NCBI RefSeq assembly: GCF_963082655.1
Contig: NC_081553.1
Location: forward strand, 48,038,541 to 48,102,540
Source of the DNA: Stomoxys calcitrans
Taxonomy: Eukaryota > Arthropoda > Insecta > Diptera > Muscidae
DNA: 64,000 nt
Reading direction: 5' to 3'
The notes under the pieces are model-generated. The model saw only the letters and a program-made list of their open reading frames with translations, had not been told where the DNA came from and made no database searches. Shown here one piece after another: positions 34,101 to 47,529 of this stretch (positions are counted from its first letter, which is position 1; every line of letters begins with the position of its first letter). The position numbers and the translations under genes were made by a program.

Positions 34101-36530
34101 TTTTCCAAGTGAAATTTCGATTTTTAATAGACTTACGATGAAATTTCGAATTTTTGGATGGAGTCACGAATTAAGGCCCATTTCCCACTAGGACGCTTAG
34201 TTAAGGAGATACAGCCTTTTTAAGTTTTCCAAGTGAAATTTCTATTTTTAATGGACTTACGATGAAATTTCGAGTTTTTGGATGGAGTTACGAATTAAGG
34301 CCCATTTCCCTCTAGGACGCATAGTTAAGGAGATACAGCCATTTTAAGTTTTCCAAGTGAAACTTCGATTTTTAATGGATTTTCAATGAAATTTCGAATT
34401 TTTGGATGGAGTCACGAATTAAGGTCCATTTCCCTCTTGGACGCTTAGTTATAAGTTTTCCAAGTGAAACTTCGATTTTTAATGGATTTTCAATGAAATT
34501 TCGAATTTTTGGATGGAGTCACGAATTAAGGCCCATTTCCCTCTAGGACGCTTAGTTAAGGAGATACAGCCATTTTAAGTTTTCCAAGTGAAGCTTCGAT
34601 TTTTAATGGATATTCAATGAAATTTCGAATTTTTGGATGGAGTCACGAATTAAGGCCCATTTCCCCCTAGGACGCTTAGTTAAGGAGATACAGCCATTTT
34701 AAGTTTTCCAAGTGAAACTTCGATTATTAATGGATTTTCATTGATATTTTAAATTTTTGGATGGAATCACGAATTAAGGCCCATTTCCCCCTAGGACGCT
34801 TAGTTAAGGAGATACAGCCATTTTAAGTTTTCCAAGTGAAACTTCGATTTTTAATGGACTTACGATGAAATTTCGAGTTTTTGGATGGAGTTACGAATTA
34901 AGGCCCATTTCCCTCTAGGACGCATAGTTAAGGAGATACAGCCATTTTAAGTTTTCCAAGTGAAATTTTGATTTTTAATGGATTTTCGATGAAATTTCGA
35001 ATTTTTAGATGGGGTCACGAATTAAGGCCCATTTACCTCTAGGACGCTTAGTTAAGGAGATACAGCCATTTTAAGTTTTCCAAGTGAAATTTCGATTTTT
35101 AGTAGACTTACGATGAAATTTCGAATTTTTGGATGGAGTCACGAATTAAGGCCCATTTCCCACTAGGACGCTTAGTTAAGGAGATACAGCCTTTTTAAGT
35201 TTTCCAAGTGAATTTTCTATTTTTAATGGACTTACGATGAAATTTCGAGTTTTTGGATGGAGTTACGAATTAAGGCCCATTTCCCTCTAGGACGCATAGT
35301 TAAGGAGATACAGCCATTTTAAGTTTTCCAAGTGAAACTTCGATTTTTAATGGATTTTCAATGAAATTTCGAATTTTTGGATGGAGTCACGAATTAAGGC
35401 CCATTTCCCTCTAGGACGCTTAGTTAAGGAGATACAGCCATTTTAAGTTTTCCAAGTGAAACTTCGATTTTTAATGGATTTTCAATGAAATTTCGAATTT
35501 TTGGATGGAGTCACGAATTAAGGTCCATTTCCCTCTTGGACGCTTAGTTATAAGTTTTCCAAGTGAAATTTTGATTTTTAATGGACTTACGATGAAATTT
35601 CGAATTTTTAGATGGAGTCACGAATTAAGGCCCATTTCCCTCTAGGACGCTTAGTTAAGGAGATACAGCCATTTTAAGTTTTCCAAGTGAAACTTCGATT
35701 TTTAATGGATTTTCAATGAAATTTCGAATTTTTGAATGGAGTCACGAATTAAGGCCCATTTCCCTCTAGGACGCTTAGTTAAGGAGATACAGCCATTTTA
35801 AGTTTTCCAAATGAAATTTCGATTTTTAATGGACTTATGATGAAATTTCGAATTTTTGGATGGAGTCACGAATTAAGGCCCATTTCCATCTAGGACGCAT
35901 AGTTAAGGAGATACAGCCATTTTAAGTTTTCCAAGTGAAACTTCGATTTTTAATGGATTTTCAATGAAATTTTGAATTTTTGGATGGAGTCACGAATTAA
36001 GGCCCATTTCCCTCTAGGACGCTTAGTTAAGGAGATACAACCATTTTAAGTTTTCCAAGTGAAACTTCGATTTTTAATGGATTTTCAATGAAATTTCGAA
36101 TTTTTGGATGGAGTCACGAATTAAGGCCCATTTCCCCCTAGGACGCTTAGTTATAAGTTTTCCAAGTGAAACTTAGATTTTTAATGGATTTTCAATGAAA
36201 TTTCGAATTTTTGGATGGAGTCACGAATTAAGGCCCATTTCCCTCTAGGACGCTTAGTTAAGGAGATACAACCATTTTAAGTTATCCAAGTGAAATTTTG
36301 ATTTTTAATGGATTTTCAATGATATTTCGAATTTTTGGATGGAGTCACGAATTAAGGCCCATTTCCCTCTAGGACGCACAGTTAAGGAGATACAGCCATT
36401 TTAAGTTTTCCAAGTGAATCTTCGATTATTAATGGATTTTCATTGATATTTTAAATTTTTGGATGGAGTCACGAATTAAGGCCCATTTCCCTCTAGGACG
36501 CTTAGTTAAGGAGATACAGCCATTTTAAGT
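28140..36530 (+). repeat. Tandem duplication of a ~4.4-kb satellite block
   Basis: Marker variants recur with an offset of 4,510 bp ('cttagtcataagtcttcc' at 28,236 and 32,746; the 'ttttccaaacttcg' junction at 28,622 and 33,132). The offset falls to 4,390 ('aaggtccatttccctcttgg' at 30,031 and 34,421; 'tttttagatggggtcacg' at 30,611 and 35,002), then to about 4,250 and 4,126 near the right end, as single monomers were gained or lost. The left copy is about 28,140-32,400 and the right about 32,650-36,530. Parts of the same variant order recur at 38,570-39,350 and 41,250-42,500. Confidence 0.85.
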
Positions 36531-39500
36531 TTTCCAAGTGAAATTTCGATTTTTAATGGACTTACGATGAAATTTCGAATTTTTGGATGGAGTCACGAAT
36601 TAAGGCCCATTTCCCTCTAGGACGCATAGTTAAGGAGATATAGCCATTTTAAGTTTTCCAAGTGAAACTTCGATTTTTAATGGATTTTCAATGATATTTC
36701 GAATTTTTGGATGGAGTCACGAATTAAGGCCCATTTCCCTCTAGGACGCACAGTTAAGGAGATACAGCCATTTTAAGTTTTCCTAGTGAATCTTCGATTA
36801 TTAATGGATTTTCATTGATATTTTAAATTTTTGGATGGAGTCACGAATTAAGGCCCATTTCCCTCTAGGACGCTTAGTTAAGGAGAGACAGCCATTTTAA
36901 GTTTTCCAAGTGAAATTTCGATTTTTAATGGACTTACGATGAAATTTCGAATTTTTGGATGGAGTCACGAATTAAGGCCCATTTCCCTCTAGGACGCATA
37001 GTTAAGGAGATACAGCCATTTTAAGTTTTCCAAGTGAAACTTCGATTTTTAATGTATTTTCAATACAATTTCGAATTTTTGGATGGAGTCACGAATTAAG
37101 GCCCATTTCCCTCTAGGACGCATAGTTAAGGAGATACAGCCATTTTAAGTTTTCCAAGTGAAACTTCGATTTTTAATGGATTTTCAATGAAATTTCGAAT
37201 TTTTGGATGGAGTCACGAATTAAGGCCCATTTTCCTCTAGAACGCATAGTTAAGGAGATACAGCCATTTTAAGTTTTCCAAGTGAAACTTCGATTATTAA
37301 TGGATTTTCATTGATATTTTAAATTTTTTGATGGAGTCACGAATTAAGGCCCATTTCCCTCTAGGACGCTTAGTTAAGGAGATACAGAAATTTTAAGTTT
37401 TCCTAGTGACTCTTCGATTATTAATGGATTTTCATTGATATTTTAAATTTTTGGATGGAGTCACGAATTAAGGCCCATTTCCCTCTAGGACGCATAGTTA
37501 AGGAGATACCGCCATTTTAAGTTTTCCAAGTGAAACTTCGATTTTTAATGGATTTTCAATGAAATTTTGAATTTTTGGATGGAGTCGTGAATTAAGGCCC
37601 ATTTCCCTCTTGGACGCTTAGTTATAAGTTTTCCAAGTGAAACTTCGATTTTTAATGGATTTTCAATGAAATTTCGAATTTTTGGATGGAGTCACGAATT
37701 AAGGCCCATTTCCCTCTAGGAAGCTTAGTTAAGGAGATACAGCCATTTTAAGTTTTCCAAGTGAAACTTCGATTTTTAATGGATTTTCAATGATATTTCG
37801 AATTTTTGGATGGAGTCACGAATTAAGGCCCATTTCCCTCTAGGACGCACAGTTAAGGAGATACAGCCATTTTAAGTTTTCCTAGTGAATCTTCGATTAT
37901 TAATGGATTTTCATTGATATTTTAAATTTTTGGATGGAGTCACGAATTAAGGCCCATTTCCCTCTAGGACGCTTAGTTAAGGAGATACAGCCATTTTAAG
38001 TTTTCCAAGTGAAATTTCGATTTTTAATGGACTTACGATGAAATTTCGAATTTTTGGATGGAGTCACGAATTAAGGCCCATTTCCCTCTAGGACGCATAG
38101 TTAAGGAGATACAGCCATTTTAAGTTTTCCAAGTGAAACTTCGATTTTTAATGTATTTTCAATACAATTTCGAATTTTTGGATGGAGTCACGAATTAAGG
38201 CCCATTTCCCTCTAGGACGCATAGTTAAGGAGATACAGCCATTTTAAGTTTTCCAAGTGAAACTTCGATTTTTAATGGATTTTCAATGAAATTTCGAATT
38301 TTTGGATGGAGTCACGAATTAAGGCCCATTTCCCTCTAGAACGCATAGTTAAGGAGATACAGCCATTTTAAGTTTTCCAAGTGAGACTTCGATAATTAAT
38401 GGATTTTCATTGATATTTTAAATTTTTGGATGGAGTCACGAATTAAGGCCCATTTCCCTCTAGGACGCATAGTTAAGGAGATACAGCCATTTTAAGTTTT
38501 CCAAGTGAAACTTCGATTTTTAATGGATTTTCAATGAAATTTCGAATTTTTGGATGGAGTCACGAATTAAGGTCCATTTCCCTCTTGGACGCTTAGTTAT
38601 AAGTTTTCCAAGTGAAACTTCGATTTTTAATGGATTTTCAATGAAATTTCGAATTTTTGGATGGAGTCACGAATTAAGGCCCATTTCCCTCTAGGACGCT
38701 TAGTTAAGGAGATACAGCCATTTTAAGTTTTCCAAGTGAAGCTTCGATTTTTAATGGATATTCAATGAAATTTCGAATTTTTGGATGGAATCACGAATTA
38801 AGGCCCATTTCTCTCTAGGACGCATAGTTAAGGAGATACAGCCATTTTAAGTTTTCCAAGTGAAACTTCGATTATTAATGGATTTTCATTGATATTTTAA
38901 ATTTTTGGATGGAATCACGAATTAAGGCCCATTTCCCCCTAGGACGCTTAGTTAAGGAGATACAGCCATTTTAAGTTTTCCAAGTGAAACTTCGATTTTT
39001 AATGGACTTACGATGAAATTTCGAGTTTTTGGATGGAGTTACGAATTAAGGCCCATTTCCCTCTAGGACGCATAGTTAAGGAGATACAGCCATTTTAAGT
39101 TTTCCAAGTGAAATTTTGATTTTTAATGGATTTTCGATGAAATTTCGAATTTTTAGATGGGGTCACGAATTAAGGCCCATTTACCTCTAGGACGCTTAGT
39201 TAAGGAGATACAGCCATTTTAAGTTTTCCAAGTGAAATTTCGATTTTTAGTAGACTTACGATGAAATTTCGAATTTTTGGATGGAGTCACGAATTAAGGC
39301 CCATTTCCCACTAGGACGCTTAGTTAAGGAGATACAGCCATTTTAAGTTTTCCAAGTGAAACTTCGATTTTTAATGGACTTACGATGAAATTTCGAGTTT
39401 TTGGATGGAGTTACGAATTAAGGCCCATTTCCCTCTAGGACGCATAGTTAAGGAGATACCGCCATTTTAAGTTTTCCAAGTGAAACTTCGATTTTTAATG

Positions 39501-42500
39501 GATTTTCGATGAAATTCCGGAATTTTGGATGGAGTCACGAATTAAGGCCCATTTCCCTCTAGGACGCATAGTTAAGGAGATACAGCCATTTTAAGTTTTC
39601 CAAGTGAAATTTCTATTTTTAATGGACTTACGATGAAATTTCGAGTTTTTGGATGGAGTTACGAATTAAGGCCCATTTCCCCCTAGAACGCTTAGTTAAG
39701 GAGATACAGCAATTTTAAGTTTTCCAAGTGAAACTTCGATTTTTAATGGATTTTCAATGTAATTTTGAATTTTTGGATGGAGTCACGAATTAAGGCCCAT
39801 TTCCCTCTAGGACGCTTAGTTAAGGAGATACAGCCATTTTAAGTTTTCCAAGTGAAATTTCGATTTTTAATGGATTTTCGATGAAATTCCGGAATTTTGG
39901 ATGGAGTCACGAATTAAGGCCCATTTCCCTCTAGGACGCTTAGTTAAGGAGATACAGCCATTTTAAGTTTTCCAAGTGAAATTTCTATTTTTAATGGACT
40001 TACGATGAAATTTCGAGTTTTTGGATGGAGTTACGAATTAAGGCCCATTTCCCTCTAGGACGCTTAGTTAAGGAGATACAGCCATTTTAAGTTTTCCAAG
40101 TGAAACTTCGATTTTTAATGGATTTTCAATGTAATTTTGAATTTTTGGATGGAGTCACGAATTAAGGCCCATTTCCCTCTAGGACGCTTAGTTAAGGAGA
40201 TACAGCCATTTTAAGTTTTCCAAGTGAAATTTTGATTTTTAATGGATTTTCGATGAAATTTCGAATTTTTGGATGGGTTCACGAATTAAGGCCCATTTAC
40301 CTCTAGGACGCTTAGTTAAGGAGTTACAGCCATTTTAAGTTTTCCAAGTGAAACTTCGATTTTTAATGGATTTTCAATGAAATTTCGAATTTTTGGATGG
40401 AGTCACGAATTAGGGCCTATTTCCCTCTAGGACGCTTAGTTATAAGTTTTCCAAGTGAAACTTCGATTTTTAATGGATTTTCAATGAAATTTCGAATTTT
40501 TGGATGGAGTCACGAATTAAGGCCCATTTCCCTCTAGGACGCATAGTTAAGGAGATACAGCCATTTTAAGTTTTCCAAGTGAAATTTTGATTTTTAATGG
40601 ATTTTCAATGAAATTTCGAATTTTTGGATGGAGTCACGAATCAAGGCCCATTTCCCTCTAGGACACATAGTTAAGGAGATACAGCCATTTTAAGTTTTCC
40701 AAGTGAAACTTCGATTTTTAATGGATTTTCAATGAAATTTCGAATTTTTGGATGGAGTCACGAATTAGGGCCTATTTCCCTCTAGGACGCTTAGTTATAA
40801 GTTTTCCAAGTGAAACTTCGATTTTTAATGGATTTTCAATGAAATTTCGAATTTTTGGATGGAGTCACGAATTAAGGCCCATTTCCCTCTAGGACGCATA
40901 GTTAAGGAGATACAGCCATTTTAAGTTTTCCAAGTGAAACTTCGATTTTTAATGGATTGTCAATAAAATTTCGAATTTTTGGATGGAGTCACGAATTAAG
41001 GCCCATTTCCCTCTAGGACGCATAGTTAAGGAGATACAGCCATTTTAAGTTTTCCAAGTGAAACTTCGATTTTTAATGGATTTTCAATGAAATTTCGAAT
41101 TTTTGGATGGAGTCACGAATTAAGGCCCATTTCCCTCTAGGACGCATAGTTAAGTAGATACAGCAATTTTAAGTTTTCCAAGTGAAACTTCGATTTTTAA
41201 TGGATTGTCAATGAAATTTCGAATTTTTGGATGGAGTCACGAATTAAGGCCCATTTCCCTCTAGGACGCTTAGTCATAAGTTTTCCAAGTGAAACTTCGA
41301 TTTTTAATGGATTTTCAATGAAATTTCGAATATTTGGATGGAGTCACGAATTAAGGCCCATTTCCCTCTAGGACGCATAGTTAAGGAGATACAGCCATTT
41401 TAAGTTTTCCAAGTGAAACTTCGATTTTTAATGGATTTTCAATGAAATTTCGAATTTTTGGATGGAGTCACGAATTAAGGCCCATTTCCCTCTAGGACGC
41501 ATAGTTAAGGAGATACAGCCATTTTAAGTTTTCCAAGTGAAAACTTCGATTTTTAATGGATTTTCAATGAAATTTCGAATTTTTGGATGGAGTCACGAAT
41601 TAAGGCCCATTTCCCTCTAGGACGCATAGTTAAGGAGATACAGCCATTTTAAGTTTTCCAAACTTCGATTTTTAATGGATTTTCAATGAAATTTCGAATT
41701 TTTGGATGGTGTCACGATTTAAGGCCCATTTTCCTCTAGGACGCTTAGTTATAAGTTTTCCAAGTGAAACTTCGATTTTTAATGGATTTTCAATGAAATT
41801 TCGAATTTTTGGATGGAGTCACGAATTAAGGCCCATTTCCCTCTAGAACGCTTAGTTAAGGAGATACAGCCATTTTAAGTTTTCCAAGTGAAATTTCTAT
41901 TTTTAATGGACTTACGATGAAATTTCGAATTTTTGGATGGAGTCACGAATTAAGGCCCATTTCCCTCTAGGACGCATAGTTAAGGAGATACAGCCATTTT
42001 AAGTTTTCCAACTGAAACTTCGATTTTCAATGGACTTACGATGAAATTTCGAGTTTTTGGATGGAGTTACGAATTAAGGCCCATTTCCCTCTAGGACGCA
42101 TAGTTAAGGAGATACAGCCATTTTAAGTTTTCCAAGTGAAACTTCGATTTTAATGGACTTACGATGAAATTTCGAGTTTTTGGATGGAGTTACGAATTAA
42201 GGCCCATTTCCCTCTAGGACGCATAGTTAAGGAGATACAGCCATTTTAAGTTTTCCAAGTGAAACTTCGATTTTTAATGGATTTTCGATGAAATTCCGGA
42301 ATTTTGGATGGGGTCACGAATTAAGGCCCATTTACCTCTAGGACGCATAGTTAAGGAGATACAGCCATTTTAAGTTTTCCAAGTGAAACTTCGATTTTTA
42401 ATGGATTTTCAATGAAATTTCGAATTTTTGGATGGAGTCACGAATTAAGGTCCATTTCCCTCTTGGACGCTTAGTTATAAGTTTTCCACGTGAAACTTCG

Positions 42501-45500
42501 ATTTTTAATGAAATTTCGAATTTTTGGATGGAGTCACGAATTAAGGCCCATTTCCCTCTAGGACGCTTAGATAAGGAGATACAGCCATTTTAAGTTTTCC
42601 AAGTGAAGCTTCGATTTTTAATGGATATTCAATGAAATTTCGAATTTTTGGATGGAGTCACGAATTAAGGCCATTTCCCTCTAGGACGCATAGTTAAGGA
42701 GATACAGCCATTTTAAGTTTTCCAAGTGAAATTTCGATTTTTAGTAGACTTACGATGAAATTTCGAATTTTTGGATGGAGTCACGAATTAAGGCCCATTT
42801 CCCACTAGGACGCTTAGTTAAGGAGATACAACCTTTTTAAGTTTTCCAAGTGAAATTTCTATTTTTAATGGACTTACGATGAAATTTCGAGTTTTTGGAT
42901 GGAGTCACGAATTAAGGCCCATTTCCCTCTAGGACGCATAGTTAAGGAGATACAGCCATTTTAAGTTTTCCAACTGAAACTTCGATTTTTAATGGATTTT
43001 CAATGAAATTTCGAATTTTTGGATGGAGTCACGAATTAAGGCCCATTTCCCTCTAGGACGCTTAGTTAAGGAGATACAGCCATTTTAAGTTTTCCAAGTG
43101 AAGCTTCGATTTTTAATTTTCCAAGTGAAGCTTCGAATTCAATGAAATTTCGAATTTTTGGATGGAGTCACGAATTAAGGCCCATTTCTTTCTAGGACGC
43201 ATAGTTAAGGAGATACAGCCATTTTAAGTTTTCCAAGTGAAACTTCGATTATTAATGGATTTTCATTGATATTTTAAATTTTTGGATGGAATCACGAATT
43301 AAGGCCCATTTCCCTCTAGGACGCTTAGTTAAGGAGATACAGCCATTTTAAGTTTTCCAAGTGAAACTTCGATTTTTAATGGATTTTCAATGAAATTTCG
43401 AATTTTTGGATGGAGTCACGAATTAAGGCCCATTTCCCTCTAGGACGCTTAGTTAAGGAGATACAGCCATTTTAAGTTTTCCAAGTGAAACTTCGATTTT
43501 TAATGGATTTTCAATGAAATTTCGAATTTTTGGATGGAGTCACGAATTAAGGCCCATTTCCCTCTAGGACGCTTAGTTAAGGAGATACAGCCATTCTAAG
43601 TTTTCCAAGTGAAATTTCGATTTTTAATGGATTTTCGATGAAATTCCGGAATTTTGGATGGAGTCACGAATTAAGGCCCATTTCCCTCTAGGACGCATAG
43701 TTAAGGAGATACAGCCATTTTAAGTTTTCCAAGTGAAACTTCGATTTTTAATGGACTTACGATGAAATTTCGAGTTTTTGGATGGAGTTACGAATTAAGG
43801 CCCATTTCCCTCTAGGACGCATAGTTAAGGAGATACAGCCATTTTAAGTTTTCCAAGTGAAATTTTGATTTTTAATGGATTTTCGATGAAATTTCGAATT
43901 TTTAGATGGGGTCACGAATTAAGGCCCATTTACCTCTAGGACGCTTAGTTAAGGAGATACAGCCATTTTAAGTTTTCCAAGTGATATTTGGATTTTTAGT
44001 AGACTTACGATGAAATTTCGAATTTTTGGATGGAGTCACGAATTAAGGCCCATTTCCCACTAGGACGCTTAGTTAAGGAGATACAGCCTTTTTAAGTTTT
44101 CCAAGTGAAATTTTGATTTTTAATGGATTTTCGATGAAATTTCGAATTCTTAGATGGGGTCACGAATTAAGGCCCATTTCCCTCTAGGACGCTTAGTTAA
44201 GGAGATACAGCCATTTTAAGTTTTCCAAGTGAAACTTCGATTTTTAATGGATTTTCAATGAAATTTCGAATTTTTGGATGGAGTCACGAATTAAGGCCCA
44301 TTTCCCTCTAGGACGCTTAGTTAAGGAGATACAGCAATTTTAAGTTTTCCAAAAGAAACTTCGATTTTTAATGGATTTTCAATGATATTTCGAATTTTTG
44401 GATGAAGTCACGAATTAAGGCCCATTTCCCTCTAGGACGCTTAGTTAAGGAGATACAGCCATTTTAAGTTTTCCAAGTGAAATTTCGATTTTTAATGGAT
44501 TTTCGATGAAATTCCGGAATTTTGGATGGAGTCACGAATTAAGGCCCATTTCCCTCTAGGACGCATAGTTAAGGAGATACAGCCATTTTAAGTTTTCCAA
44601 GTGAAACTTCGATTTTTAATGGACTTACGATGAAATTTCGAGTTTTTGGATGGAGTTACGAATTAAGGCCCATTTCCCTCTAGGACGCATAGTTAAGGAG
44701 ATACAGCCATTTTAAGTTTTCCAAGTGAAATTTTGATTTTTAATGGATTTTCGATGAAATTTCGAATTTTTAGATGGGGTCACGAATTAAGGCCCATTTA
44801 CCTCTAGGACGCTTAGTTAAGGAGATACAGCCATTTTAAGTTTTCCAAGTGATATTTGGATTTTTAGTAGACTTACGATGAAATTTCGAATTTTTGGATG
44901 GAGTCACGAATTAAGGCCCATTTCCCACTAGGACGCTTAGTTAAGGAGATACAGCCTTTTTAAGTTTTCCAAGTGAAATTTCTATTTTTAATGGACTTAC
45001 GATGAAATTTCGAGTTTTTGGATGGAGTTACGAATTAAGGCCCATTTCCCTCTAGGACGCATAGTTAAGGAGATACAGCCATTTAAAGTTTTCCAAGTGA
45101 AACTTCGATTTTTAATGGATTTTCAATGAAATTTCGAATTTTTGGATGGAGTCACGAATTAAGGTCCATTTCCCTCTTGGACGCTTAGTTATAAGTTTTC
45201 CAAGTGAAACTTCGATTTTTAATGGATTTTCAATCAAATTTTGAATTTTTGGATGGAGTCACGAATTAAGGCCCATTTCCCACTAGGACGCTTAGTTAAG
45301 GAGATACAGCCTTTTTAAGTTTTCCAAGTGAAATTTCTATTTTTAATGGACTTACGATGAAATTTCGAGTTTTTGGATGGAGTCACGAATTAAGGCCCAT
45401 TTCCCCCTAGGACGCTTAGTTAAGGAGATACAGTCGTTTTAAGTTTTCCAAGTGAAACTTCGATTTTTAATGGATTTTCAATGAAATTTCGAATTTTTGG

Positions 45501-47529
45501 ATGGAGTCACGAATTAAGGCCCATTTCCCTCTAGGACGCATAGTTAAGGAGATACAGCCATTTTAAGTTTTCCAAGTGAAACTTCGATTTTTAATGGATT
45601 TTCGATGAAATTCCGGAATTTTGGATGGGGTCACGAATTAAGGCCCATTTCTCTCTAGGACGCATAGTTAAGGAGATACAGCCATTTTAAGTTTTCCAAG
45701 TGAAACTTCGATTATTAATGGATTTTCATTGATATTTTAAATTTTTGGATGGAGCCACGAATTAAGGCCCATTTCCCTCTAGGACGCTTAGTTAAGGAGA
45801 TACAGCCATTTTAAGTTTTCCAAGCGAAACTTCGATTTTTAATGGATTTTCAATGAAATTTCGAATTTTTGGATGGAGTCACGAATTAAGGCCCATTTCC
45901 CTCTAGGACGCTTAGTTAAGGAGATACAGCAATTTTAAGTTTACCAAAAGAAACTTCGATTTTTAATGGATTTTCAATGATATTTCGAATTTTTGGATGA
46001 AGTCACGAATTAAGGCCCATTTCCCTCTAGGACGCTTAGTTAAGGAGATACAGCCATTTTAAGTTTTCCAAGTGAAATTTCGATTTTTAATGGATTTTCG
46101 ATGAAATTCCGGAATTTTGGATGGAGTCACGAATTAAGGCCCATTTCCCTCTAGGACGCATAGTTAAGGAGATACAGCCATTTTAAGTTTTCCAAGTGAA
46201 ACTTCGATTTTTAATGGACTTACGATGAAATTTCGAGTTTTTGGATGGAGTTACGAATTAAGGCCCATTTCCCTCTAGGACGCATAGTTAAGGAAAATTT
46301 CGATTTTTAGTAGACTTACGATGAAATTTCTAATTTTTGGATGGAGTCACGAATTAAGGCCCATTTCCCACTAGGACGCTTAGTTAAGGAGATACAGCCT
46401 TTTTAAGTTTTCCAAGTGAAATTTCTATTTTTAATGGACTTATGATGAAATTTCGAGTTTTTGGATGGAGTTACGAATTAAGGCCCATTTCCCTCTAGGA
46501 CGCTTAGTTAAGGAGATACAGCAATTTTAAGTTTTCCAAGTGAAACTTCGATTTTTAATGGATTTTCAATACAATTTCGAATTTTTGGATGGAGTCACGA
46601 ATTAAGGCCTATTTCCCTCTAGGACGCTTAGTTAAGGAGATTCAGCCATTTTAAGTTTTCCAAAAGAAACTTCGATTTTTAATGGATTTTCAATGAAATT
46701 TCGAATTTTTGGATGGAGTCACGAATTAAGGCCCATTTCCCTCTAGGACGCTTAGTTAAGGAGATACAGCCATTTTAAGTTTTCCAAGTGAAACTTCGAT
46801 TTTTAATGGATTTTCAATGTAATTTCGAATTTTTGGATGGAGTCACGAATTAAGGCCCATTTCCCCCTAGGACGCATAGTTAAGGAGATACAGCCATTTT
46901 AAGTTTTCCAAGTGAAACTTCGATTTTTAATGGATTTTCAATGAAATTTCGAATTTTTGGATGGAGTCACGAATTAAGGTCCATTTCCCTCTTGGACGCT
47001 TAGTTATAAGTTTTCCAAGTGAAATTTTGATTTTTAATGGACTTACGATGAAATTTCGAATTTTTAGATGGAGTCACGAATTAAAGCCCATTTCCCTCTA
47101 GGACGCATAGTTAAGGAGATATAGCCATTTTAAGTTTTCCAAGTGAAACTTCGATTTTTAATGGATTTTCAATGATATTTCGAATTTTTGGATGGAGTCA
47201 CGAATTAAGGTCCATTTCCCTCTAGGACGCACAGTTAAGGAGATACAGCCATTTTAAGTTTTCCTAGTGAATCTTCGATTATTAATGGATTTTCATTGAT
47301 ATTTTAAATTTTTGGATGGAGTCACGAATTAAGGCCCATTTCCCTCTAGGACGCTTAGTTAAGGAGATACAGCCATTTTAAGTTTTCCAAGTGAAATTTC
47401 GATTTTTAATGGATTTTCAATGAAATTTTGAATTTTTGGATGGAGTCACGAATTAAGGCCCATTTCCCTCTAGGACGCATAGTTAAGGAGATACAGCCAT
47501 TTTAAGTTTTCCAAGTGAAATTTCGATTT

